The notes beneath the pieces are model-generated. The model did not search any database and was not told where the DNA came from. It saw nothing but the letters and a program-made list of their open reading frames with translations. The translations under genes were made by a program, and so were the position numbers. From NCBI GenBank assembly GCA_026874595.1, contig CM049321.1:49457297-49521296 (forward strand): DNA of 64,000 bases, read 5' to 3'. Shown here piece after piece: positions 10,488-22,192 of the stretch; within the stretch, counting starts at the first letter, position 1, and the number at the start of each line of letters is the position of its first letter. This stretch comes from Sipunculus nudus (taxonomy: Eukaryota; Annelida; Sipuncula; Golfingiida; Sipunculidae).

Positions 10488-11579
10488 TATACGCGCTGTT
10501 TCCCTGAAAGATGTCAGTAAATCAACGAAGCGCGTAAGTTCCCAATTGTTGTTCGTTGTTTTTATAGTAATGGGCCCTGTTGTTATAAGAAAGTAAATGA
10601 CTTACCACATTTTCTGTCCACCATAATATTCAATATAATAGGCCAATACAGCAGTCAGCAACTTTTTTTCGGGAGTCAGGGTCTGCGAGTGGACCAGGGC
10701 ACCACGGGTCAAGCGTTACGACGAAATGGGCATGGAATGGGACATGGGAATGCAAGCGTGCGTGGATACCCCGATCCCCGCCCCCTCCCCAAACACACCT
10801 AAATTGACACTAAATGACGCTCATTATAAGTGACTAATCATTGAATAAGGTAACTGTTGTGACAACACTATTCTGCAAACAGAAATGGCTCATAGACCAT
10901 CGTCATCAGTATCAAGAATAGGTTACAGAGTATACATGCAAACCTAATTTTATGTGATACCAACAGTCAATCAGTTTACATCAGAACCAAAATAAAAATA
11001 AAAAATCATGTAAAGAATAAAGATTTACTCTGCGGAGTGGTATAAAGAGGAAAAAATATGCAATATTTGGGAGTCGGGCCTATGTGGTACAGTAGAAGTC
11101 CGAAACGCCGCCACTAGACCAACAAGTTTTGACGGTGCTTTTTCTAATAATTATAGCCTACACTTTTCAACCGACTCGGAAATCTCTCTGGACTCGTTAC
11201 TTTTTATTGTGCATTACATGTATGCATATTCATTTACTGCAAAGTAATATCAGATCATACAAGTAATTTTTAAATGCGTTGATATTAAAGTAAAAAAAAA
11301 TGTCTGCTAACTGTAATATAAATTCCGGCTGCTGTTTATAAATACCAACAGCTTGTGATCGTACGCAAAGAGCGTCCAGTTTCGGATCTGCAAACGAGGT
11401 GTATTACTCTTAGGCCTTCCTTGCATCCGTGGACTAGTCCAAGCTTCCGTTCTCTCTTAATACGCTACGCTGTACGAGAGCAGGACTCTCGATACGTACG
11501 CCACATATTATGCAGTTACTGTGGACTATATATTGAGAAATGTATGACAATTCTTATGTAAATCCACTGAAAAATAAAG
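10488..11579. other. No gene seen; locally GC-richer segment
   Basis: The interval about 10660-10800 is richer in G and C than its surroundings (for example a CCCCGATCCCCGCCCCCTCC run near 10770), but contains no long frame. The rest is ordinary AT-rich DNA. A 68-codon frame at 11355-11561 has no recognisable character. Confidence 0.5.
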
Positions 11580-11638
11580 GACGTACCCGTACGTCGTAGG
11601 CACTGGGGGAATCATTATAAGGGACGTACCAGTACGTC
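11580..11638. repeat. Pair of 16-bp GACGTAC palindromes in a short tandem array
   Basis: GACGTACCCGTACGTC (11580-11595) and GACGTACCAGTACGTC (11623-11638) each have perfect 7-bp arms around a 2-bp centre. The sequences after them are also alike (GTAGGCACTGGGGG versus ATGGGCAGTGCAGG), so this is a two-unit tandem repeat with a 43-bp period. It abuts the interspersed repeat at 11640-12350 and may belong to it. Palindromes of this size could bind a dimeric protein or form small cruciforms; no specific binder is inferred. Confidence 0.85.
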
Positions 11639-11639
11639 A

Positions 11640-12350
11640 TGGGCAGTGCAGGAATGTGTCTAGCTCCACCAAACCCCACCACCACGAGAGATGGTCCAAA
11701 AATCCGAATTTGGCAAGTTTCGAGGGCTATTTTTGTCAGTGGTAACCTATAAAATTCCTTATACATGTACAGAAAACGGAATGCGTGTTGAGAGATTTCA
11801 TATGAACCTGCACGGCGGTTTACGTATTTTTTTCAGGTGTATATGTGTGATGACCCTAGATACCATCCAGAAACTTTAAGAAAAATCGCTCAGGTAGGCT
11901 CCTAGCGATTATTTTGCCGGATACGCATTCCACATGCCCGATCCGCCCATGACTAGTCTAACATTCTGAATTTCTCAATACGTGTACTGATTTTATACGC
12001 ATATCGCATCCCGCATTCCGGAGGCCTACAACAGAAATTTTTAGCTTTAGTCTGCAAATATATTCGAGTTTTTACCTGTTTGTTACCTCCGCAAAGCGGC
12101 AGATGTTACGTTTCTTTGGTTTGCCTGTTTGTCTGCTAGCAGCTTTAGTCAAAAAGTTATTGATGGACAGATTTTGAAAAAAAAATCAGGAAAGCTGGAC
12201 AATGGTGATAGATTTTGATTAGATTTTGATACGAATAACAATCTTGATCCAGGAATGTTTTAAGGGAATATTGCAGCTTTTATAGCAGTTCCTTAAGGGG
12301 TAGTGATCAACATGCCTTGGCGAAAGTCTGCGTTCTCTGAGTGCTTTCCT
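11640..12350 (-). repeat. Interspersed repeat, mollusc-like, minus copy
   Basis: Reverse-complement counterpart of 6380-6915. Its plus-strand text shows the blocks inverted: GAGATTTCATATGAACCTGC, CCTAGATACCATCC, GGATACGCATTCC, GTTACCTCCGCAAAGCGG, GCCTGTTTGTCTGCTAGCAG and AGTCAAAAAGTTATTGATGG. It is longer than the plus copy because a segment with repeated GGAATGCG-like motifs (about 11940-12020) is retained. The 11650-11725 part also matches 7615-7675. The two inverted copies are about 4.7 kb apart. No coding frame is supported. Confidence 0.8.
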
Positions 12351-14454
12351 GGTTTTAATGTATTTTCATTTACCTAAAAGCAAGGACCTCCAAAGGGAAG
12401 ACTCCGAGAAAATTTTTGATGGTGTCGCTATTAATAAGCGCCCAAAAAGTCACAAGACACGCGTTGATGGCATAAAATTTATAAAAGCACTGCTATATTA
12501 TAGTAGCACACCAAAGAAAAAATATCATTTACTTAAATGATTTTATTTTCTTGTTCTTTCAAGTATATTTCACAAAAAGAAACCAAACCAAAATTGCCAA
12601 ATATTATGACGTTATCAATATTTTTATTTTAATCTTCCGTTTGATGCAATAATAAACTGACCCTTTCGAAGGATGACTGTAAAAACGAGTACCATTCTAA
12701 GCATGATTTCCCATGTTGATAGATAGACAAATCACGATTTTGCAGACAATCCATTTGACATGTTTTTGCGAAATATGCACAGAGCGTACAATTTACTGCT
12801 GTTGAGTCAACCAATAATGACCCCGATTAACTGTAAGTCAGTGGGTGATATTAGAATACACAGAGACCATCAACCTATAACATATCTACCGCCGTTAAAG
12901 GTCCAGCTGCCTGCAGTTGCTTCATTATATTTCAAGGTTGCATGCTATGACTTTAATGATTTTTGTAACATGCTCTCAAAATGATTTATTCTAAGAACAT
13001 TCAAAGGTTTGGTATGAAATAACTGGTTCGAGATCTATTCTGAGTGGCATTTAACCTTCTGTCACTCTAGCCAGAAATTGTAAACGTGAGAAAAATAAAA
13101 ACGACATGTGATTCCAGCTTTTCTGACAAGAACTTGTGTAGGGAAGTGTTTCCAAAAAGAAAAGTTACTTATTGTTATAAGATATAAGGTTGGTAAAGTT
13201 GAAATACAATTTTTAAAGTTTAATTTCATATATGACTAGGGGAAAGGAAATTGAGACCAATTGACCTATCACGAAAAATGTTCAAATGAAAACTTAAACT
13301 GAATGAGGGGAGAGAAAACATTCATTATGTTTTGGTCATGTTATTTATCTCACAGATGGTTTAGAGTCCAACACGGAGGATGCAGTAGTTATTTTTAAAG
13401 CTGAGTTGTCTACGTTTTGGTGCCGTTTACACATCTTATTAAAATATGATACCAGTCCAATTGCCTGTGTGATTTCATTACTCAAAGCGTCGAGCATGGT
13501 TGGTTAAAAATGCATGTATGGGGCACGTATCTGTCGCCTCATCGGTTTATTGGTTGGTTGGTAAAATCACATTTTTTTCTTAATCGTGTCATTGCGTCAT
13601 AATTACGTTATGGGCTTCGGGCTTAGTTTTCCAATTTTAAATACAAATATTCCCATATTTCTTATATGCGGACATATATATAAAAGGTATAAAAACAATT
13701 AAATGTACAGGATAAAAACTGCTAAATGAATACAAAAAATAATCAGAACCATCTTTTTATCTCTTGTTATATCTCTTTCTGAATAAAATGTAATATGTAT
13801 GTAATATATCATTTACACCATCCCGAGAAGAGTTATAAAAATACATTCCTGAAACTTATACATAACATGTTACGCATTCAATTAAAAATAAAGAAATATA
13901 AAAATATAGAACTCGGGCACAGCTTCATAGAAAAGGTCCAGACGGAGCTAGCAAGGAAAATAAATGAACACGCTGAGGACATGAATAAATCGAGTCACGT
14001 AAAGACAACAGTATAAAACAACACACAGGGAAATCACACCTAGACGGGTACTTCCCAATAGATTCAAGCTATTCCCATTAATCAATTAAAAATATGGATA
14101 TCCGCAGTTCTATTTGGCAAAATTGAAGAAAACCCAAAGCTTTCAACCACACTGATCAATGTGCCTGTTTATGGTGGATAAATTTTAACTGGATCTATAA
14201 AATGCTACTGTTTCAGGTAGCTCCGCATGGAGAAATAGCACGTTTCGAGCCCGATGTTGTTGAATAGAATGGGTTGGTAAAGAAAATTATCAGTTAAACA
14301 AGCGAGAATATTATTATACACTGCACGTAGGACTAGAAATATATTCCTTATTAATCGAGACGTAATAAAGACAAATCGATTTATTATAGTATCTAGGAGT
14401 GTTTTATTGCAGTCTCACAGTATACTGTTTGAGGTCATAATTTATCAGTTAAAC

Positions 14455-14455
<1 letters not shown>
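12351..14455. other. No gene seen
   Basis: AT-rich unique DNA. Frames of 60-74 codons occur on both strands, with no recognisable domain, signal or low-complexity pattern that would argue for coding. Confidence 0.55.

Positions 14456-14518
<63 letters not shown>
14456..14518. repeat. (TA)n microsatellite
   Basis: About 30 uninterrupted TA dinucleotides. A 95-codon frame through it is an artefact of the repeat. Confidence 0.97.
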
Positions 14519-14520
<2 letters not shown>

Positions 14521-17500
14521 CAACCTTCAATTGTTTCTTGTGTATTTTATTCTCCGATCTTTAAATGTGTATATACAGAAATGAATAAATGCTCACAAAA
14601 TTGGCGAATCATTATTAGAAAAAAATCAAACAATAGCATAAGTGTGCATAATATAATCAAATTTTTAAGACATATGATTGCTATCTATATATGAAAATTG
14701 AAATTAAAGTTTGTGTCATTCATAATTGTATGGAACTGCTTCTGCTCAAAATTGAACTGTTTTATTAAAGTACGGACAGTACCAGTATGAATTAAGTTTA
14801 TTCTAGGATCTCAGGAAATCATGTCGTTTTGAATATAGGGAATATCAGAAAAATGCCTGTCAATCAATCGGACCGTCGGTTTATATCACCATTTATTCAA
14901 GGAATTGACATTTGGGCATTATCCCTTCCATGTAAACACTTATTCCCGTTCGAAAACTTTTAGCGTGTACAATAATTAGTAAAATAAAGAAATAAGTTTC
15001 AAATGCCATTTATTTATAAGAAGCATGGAGAAAAATACATTTTATGGCGTGTGATGGCTGGTCGAAAACCGCCGTGGTGCAATTTGTTTTATGTATCCAT
15101 CTTTAGTATTGCGACCATCAACTAAAGTAAAATGTTATTGCCGAGATAATAAGAAAAGCCTAATCGTAGGTATATTTAGTATGAACCTGAAAAGAAGCGA
15201 TACTTGCTTACATCTTAAACATAATTTAAGGTTGATCACTATTGTATTTAGGTGTACGTGGAATGATGAAACGGCTTTTTTTCTGCCCGATAAATAACAT
15301 ATTCATTTTGATAAAAATTATCCCATCTCAGAGTCATAATTATTATGTGATCTCGAGTAAACTGACAAGGTGAGTCATTGAGGCAATTTTCTGTCCTAAT
15401 AAGGTGCCTATTGATATCGTTACTAGAAACGAGTTTGCTCTAAGGCACGGATGATATATATTTGGGATTTAATGCAAAACTATAAAACAAGAGGTAGGGC
15501 TATACAACTGCTCATTTTTGTATCAAAGTTTAATATTAATCATTTTATAGAGCACCATAAATCGAATAGAGGTGTAATTCATTGTCATACAATTCTTATT
15601 AAACTGTTATACCCTCATATAGAGTGCATTAATTTCTTTATATACTAATTAATATTATTTGGTTTTATCTGAATATAATACATTTACGGTAATATGTCAC
15701 CCACTCCTTGAGAAAAATAAAGGCCATAAAGAAGCGAGTATATATGAGATGTTAAGTCTTAGAAGACGTTTGTTTGTTTATTTTCCCTTTTTTTTCAGTT
15801 TATTGCTCAATAAGCTGCCTTTTACAAATTAGATCCGATCTGGTTCCAACAGCTAGAACCTAGGACCGTAGGACACTACATATGAAGTTTATTTTACCCT
15901 TGTTCTTCCTGTCTCTGGAATATTATTCACGCTTTGTATATCATCATCGACATCTATTTCTCTTTATATTGTAACAGTAAAAATACAACGAAATTTTGAA
16001 ACAGAAAAAAGTTACACTACTGTAACATTCATGATTTACATACATAATTGTACAAATTAGAAATATGCCTAACATTTTTTTGGGGTACTAAACAAAGACA
16101 TAATTCTTTATGGCACGATTTGTTTTCTTTTGTTGTCTTACACACAATTTAAAGAGGAGACAATATTTTGTTCGGTTCTTGGTCTTTAAGAAAGAAATTA
16201 TATTAAAAATTAATCTGTATTTTTAAAAAGGTCTTGAAAACCAATAGTTAAATAATTTTTTAGTCAACTTGTAGAATGAAAAAGGCCTACAATTCTGTCG
16301 TTGCCAGAGGTCGATGGTAAAAAAATATGCTTCGCCGATGGAATCGATGAAATTGGCTCAAAATATCCCTGTCACACGCGAATAATATGCATTCTTTGGA
16401 ACTGTTAATATACCAAATGCAAGTATCCTAAATAATTCCGTTGTTATTATCGTCCTATTAAATCAATATTTCGTGAGACAAATTTAAATAATTACATATA
16501 TATGTGTATATATGTTTTTAATTAAAAAAGGAAAATAGTTCTTTTGTTAAAGCGGCTTATTCCCATATTTCCGTCTAATAAGTTAAAACAATACCTTGCA
16601 CCTTTTGTAAAACTAGCCCCAGGAAACGCAGACCCACCGTATACAGACTGCCCGGTTTGTTTATATCCACGTTATTTTAACATGTATGATGCCAGATGAA
16701 AAAAAATCTAAACACTTTCCTTAGTTTTGAAAAGGAAATGTTGCAGCTGGTGATCTTTCAGTTTCAGCGTAAAAGTAACCAATCACGTTAATTTTCGTGG
16801 TTTGGCCGTTTGTCATCATTCCTGTATTCAGTAACAACTTGCAGATACATAATCTCATACAGACAGAAGGGCATGAAATAGCTTTTCCTTAAAAGTTAGT
16901 AAGAAACCACATAAATACTATAGGAAAGGTACATGAATAGCTATCTTAAAAAATGCGGTTTAAAAAAAGTTGTGAGTTATAAATAAACACGGTAAGCTAT
17001 CCAGCGACTAACCTGCATACTTATGAAATACCACTATTTGCTAAATTATTATTTTGATCTGACTTTGAAACAGACCTTTTTGATAATTTATAACTACCTA
17101 AAAGTAAAACATGAAATACAGACTGATATTAGTTGCTCACAAGTTTTTATCGTTTGATAATATCCATTATAATTTCCAAAGAAGTGGTCTCAACAGGTCC
17201 TTACGTGTTTTGTAGAAAGTAGTCAAATATTCATGGAGAGAATATTTATACGAAATATATTTACAGATTTCCCTATAGCTATTCTCCTCATACATAAGAA
17301 ACGTTAGTGGTTAAATTGTATGCTAAAAGTTATTGCTAATTACAAAACCTTCGTTTGAAAGTTCTGATTCAAGAAAAATACATCCTTGAGTGTAACTCTG
17401 CTAGTAAGACTAATTCGCTCTGACATGCATTCAAAAATCCACCAGATAAACGTACTGCTACAAATATCTGTGTTTCATCAGGAACATTTAGTATTCAGCA

Positions 17501-20074
17501 CTAGAAGAACATTTACAATGTGTACTCCCTTTTTGCTCCAGATATGCAGTCCAGACAGGTGAATATTTGTTTTCGCGACCTCCCATATAACTTTTTTTCA
17601 ACATGCAATGTGAGAAAACGTTTTATACTGATAATTGATCTGTCCAATCTTACCTTCCCAATTATGACACCAATTAAGAATGTAGGACGAACATTTCTTC
17701 GAATCGTCGAGAAGCAAAACGCACGGTTCTCCCTTTTGCAACATTGGTTTAATTTTCGGGGTGGCTATTGGAGTGACTGTAGCGGACCGGTCAGTTAAAT
17801 ACATTTAAGTAGGGCGCACCACTATGTAAAGACAAATTGCCATGGTAAACAATGAATGATACTTTAATAAAATAATAAATCGGACACAAGACAAATAACA
17901 CTGTCTTGAATACTGCATTAATTAAATCTTACACAAAGAGTAACCATGTTTGTGGGTCAATTTCTATTATTTTAATTTTATTTTTAAGGTATCTTTGATT
18001 GAATTGGTTCTGCGAATAGACAAGTTTATCTCTTATATCATACCTATTAATTTACTTCTACCTTCAATTTATTTGTGAGCAAACTAACGCAACATGTTAT
18101 GAACAGGTTGTTGTAAACATGTTGTGAAGCATTTCGGAAAAAAAGCATGGAAAAGTCCATTAAACTTTAGAGGTACCGTGTTCTGGATCTCCACAGCACA
18201 TCTAGAAGAATCTTTCCCTTAAACCGTAGCAGGTACAAAAACCAACACAGCACAGTTTGATGAGGATCATTTTGGCGTGAAATATGTCTCACAAAATCTT
18301 AGTGATCTATATTTTTAGATTGTCTTTCACACATGATTCAGCTTTAAGAGCGAATATCAGAATAACGAACACTGAACGTTGGCCATTCTCACAAATAACT
18401 AGTGTTATGATAATTATTTTCGATTTGTTATAACCGAAAATTATCTCCCGAAAATGTCAATAAGCAATTAAAATTTAAATCAAGTGATAAATAACATAAC
18501 TTGTCCTGATGTAGAGATACATTGTAAACAAGTAGGTAAACAACTGAATCGATGCACATCTAATAAGAAAAGAAAGCAACGTTTCCGGGTTCCGCAAAAA
18601 CGCTAAGGCTAAAGAACAATGTCCGCTGGCAGAGGGTCTTAAAAGAACGGATCCTCAGTTGCTCATGTAAATCTCCATGCTTAACCATATTCTTTATCAA
18701 ATAAATAATATAAAGTGGAACTCGGTAAAGCGCATGCCTCTGCAAAGCCAAACCAGCCAAATGCTTCAGTTTATCGGATATTTTATTAAGGTCTTCCCTA
18801 GTATTATCCTCAGTATCGTTTTGTTAAAATCTCCTAAAAGGAGAACGCGATCCTGAGACAAACAAAGGCACGGATATGGAAACACAACTTATGTATGAGC
18901 AGTCCCTCTCGTCTATTGGCATTTCAAACAAAACAAACCCAAAAGGGGAATTCTCAATACCATTAACATATTTACATCTCCTTCATGATGTATTGTGATC
19001 CATTGTGTTACTATTATAAATCGTTGCAGAAGGAAAACAGCTCCCGGGAACTAACCCGTTGTCTCATTCTCTGAAAATTCTAAAACGGTCATAATAATTC
19101 AAAATAAGGAGCATATATTTATCAAGATACATTCAAAGATTAACTCCCTATGGGATTCGGGAATACAAATATATATAGAAAACCTAGGCCATGGGCTAGT
19201 GGGGGTCAAAGTGCACCCCTTGTGATTTATTTTAATGAGTATTTTCATAAAGCCCTAGGTCTATCAAATAAAAAATGGATGTTGCCAGCAATTAAAATTA
19301 AGATGGAAGATACCACCCATGAACATTTTAACCACTCCTACTTTTATAGCTGGAGGCAGATACTTAGGGTTATGGAAGATTCAAATAGCCCTAACTTTGC
19401 AACACTTTACCAAAATGTTTCAAATGACCGCTTAAAATGTTTGCCCTGTCAAGACCTACAAGTCCATGCAAATGATATGCAAATTTATTTTGTGAAAAGG
19501 CACCCGAGCTCAAAAGATCACAAACTGTGACAGTCATTTGATCAGAGAGTCAAAATGAAAAAAAAACCGGTGTACCGGTTACATAGTGAGCCAGCCTGTC
19601 AGAGAGTTTTCCAGTCAAGAAGATGATAGTCAGGTAGACAGTCAGACAAGAGAAGCGAACAAATAGACTAACAGACAGTCATAAGTAAAAAGAAAAACTG
19701 GCAAAGGTTTATAAATAAAATAAATTAGACTGCCAAAGTCCACAAACATGCACAGAAGCAGGCCAATAAAGAATATATAAAATAAAGAATAAAGTATAAA
19801 ACATATAAAGATCGATTCACTTAAAAATTGCAATTTTTCTTGAAAATACAAATGTAGAAACATTAGCTGCACTTTTGATCACCGGAAAAAAATAAACTCG
19901 AATCGAAAGTCCCTTGCTTTTTGGCTTTTATGCATTTCAATATCCCCTTTTGGCTGAAAGTTAAAAGGGGTCATGATGCCAGACTAACTGTCAACTCAAT
20001 TTCAGTAAACTTTGTTCTATGTGCACATGTAGAATAAGAAAATATGCTGAAAACACTGGTCCTACTGATCTGTA
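14519..20074. other. No gene supported; long unique AT-rich stretch
   Basis: I see no repeats of note, no RNA gene and no recognisable protein. The longest open frame of the whole window is here: 126 codons at 19150-19530 on the plus strand. Its product matches no family I know, has no signal peptide or membrane segment, and shows no clear promoter or splice context; see findings. A small perfect hairpin AACCGG-TGTA-CCGGTT lies at 19565-19580, followed by several GTCAG-like motifs up to 19680. Confidence 0.5.
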
Positions 20075-21885
20075 ATGGTACAAAACCTTAATAAGAAGAA
20101 TACAAACGTAATATATATATAATCTCAAACTACTTTTAACAAATCTTAAATATCCCGGGCAGACATATAATCAAATATCAATAGCAATATTCTACGAAAA
20201 TGTAGTTTTTTTCTACATTTGTGGGAAGCGCTCAAAGTTTGAAACAGAGCATGACCGACATGACTTTGTGATGGATCCGAATCACTGCCTGTTTAACTCA
20301 TCGAATCATCAGTTCACTGGAATTCGAAACGATGTTGTACCGGTATTAATATTTATTTTTATTTGCACAACGGGATGCCTTTGCTCTATGGCAACAGGAT
20401 TATATGATTTCTGATGGTTTTTGTGAGAATCTTCTTTTATTTAGTGTTCATAATAGCAAGATTCTTGGAAAATACAAGCTTCACTTGTCCGAAGATGTCA
20501 TAAATGTGTTTGAGGTAGACCAGGTTATAGTGAAGCTCTGTTTTGATTATTATCCTCTCATACATGCTTTATCATTATACACTCAGAGCGCTCATCCTAG
20601 GTGGAAGCCTTTCCGCTGCTGAGACTCGTAATAGTTCTGTATCTTACCCCCCAGACAGTGTTTCTGAAAATGGTAATAAGTCTGCCTACAACGTCAAAAA
20701 TAAACAACTGATTAAATTAAAATCTAAAATACACAGCCGATGTAAAAAAAAAAAACTACCGCCAGAGCGATAGGAACATTTCGTTTTTGGTATAAATTAC
20801 CTGGAAGTGATAATCTTTTATGTTTGAAACATTGTTTTAGGCGATATTAGACACACTAACATTTGAGAAAGGAGCAATGATTTATTTTTGATGACACGGA
20901 GACAGGTTTCTTAGAACAAAATCAGTTTCAATATCATTTGGGTTTTTAATGCAGAGCTTAACGACATCAGCTGCATAAGGTAAAACAGTATAACAAGAAG
21001 AAATTTGGCCTCAGAATTTCATAAACGTGCAGCGGTTTTGCATCAGGCGAAGGGACTGAATCATGAATTCACTTCCAGTAAACCCCTAATGTAAATAAGT
21101 AAAGTTCTGTTCACTCATCAGAATAAACATGTACGGTAATCAATATATATCCTATTTTACTTTCGAGTCGTCTAGCCGTCTACAGTGGCCCTCTTTATTT
21201 AAAAAAATGATTTTACAACTGTTTCCTGACATCATGATGTACATATCCTTTCCCTCTTTTTATTAAAAAGAAATAACACAAAGAAAACGGAGTTGGCAGT
21301 TCATGTGATCATTTTCTGCAAGCACATGAAAATTTATAGATTTATCAAAACGATCTTTTTACATCAAATCATCTTTTGTCTTCAAGTTATAAGTTCATAA
21401 TACACACCAAAAAATGCCCAGACATAAATTGAAATTATTTTTAGCTGACCAAAATTTCGATTCAACATGGTACTTTATTGTATGATTCAATAATATCCCT
21501 CTATCCTTTCAGAATGACTTTTGTTACATAAATGATGTATATTTATTCTGGTTTTGAATTTTGATATGTAAGATTTATTTACGCAGAGTCAAAATAGTCG
21601 GCCTGTTTATACAATTCTGTGACATTAGTCTGCCCTCAATACATTTTTTACTATTGATTGATTGATGTAATTGATGTATCCATATTAATGTGTCAATATC
21701 TATATAATTAATACGGAGTTGTTTTTTTTTCTAGACCATGGTTTACCTGCTTCCGTTCTGATTTGACTCTCTAAAATTCTGCAGACTTATCAGTGGTGTG
21801 CTCTTCTAGGAAAAGTTTGTTTTATTTTTGCGGGATTATGCCCTATTAAGCTGAATAATTAATAATTTAAATATTTCCCCATTAG
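20075..21885. other. Copy 1 interior, left part: no gene seen
   Basis: AT-rich DNA with frames of 72-76 codons only (20404-20622, 20543-20773), without recognisable features. The same text recurs in copy 2 at 37632-39441. Confidence 0.5.
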
Positions 21886-22192
21886 GTGCCCCTATTTCTT
21901 GTGCGACAAGGTCCTCCACATCTGTGACGCTTTTTCAGGAGGCGCCTCGGGGATTGTCACTGGCCTTTTAAGACCGTGGCCTGAGCGCATGTTCTGCCCA
22001 AAGGGCATTTCTGTGCAATACGCGGTCACGCGAGTCCACTATAATTCCCATTGATCCCCTAGATCCACTGTAAAGCCTTTAAAGGAAGTTTCTCTCTCAA
22101 AAGGAAGTAAAGGTTTTTAATCCAAAGACCACACGAGTACGCTTTCAATGCGAGGGCTTTTCAGTTTGGTCAACACTGGGCACTGGGTACAG
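21886..22192 (+). other. GC-richer segment with exon-like borders (copy 1)
   Basis: A segment of clearly higher GC than its flanks begins after ATTTCCCCATTAG, which resembles a splice acceptor. It ends before GTATGT within GGGTACAGGTATGTTG, which fits a splice donor. The 307-nt interval has stops in all three forward frames; the longest runs about 55 codons to a TGA at 22052-22054, rich in Cys and Gly early on. A non-coding or UTR exon is therefore more plausible than a coding one. It contains the hairpin TGCCCAAAGGGCA and the palindrome GAGGCGCCTC. Evidence is weak and purely from composition and border motifs. Confidence 0.2.
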
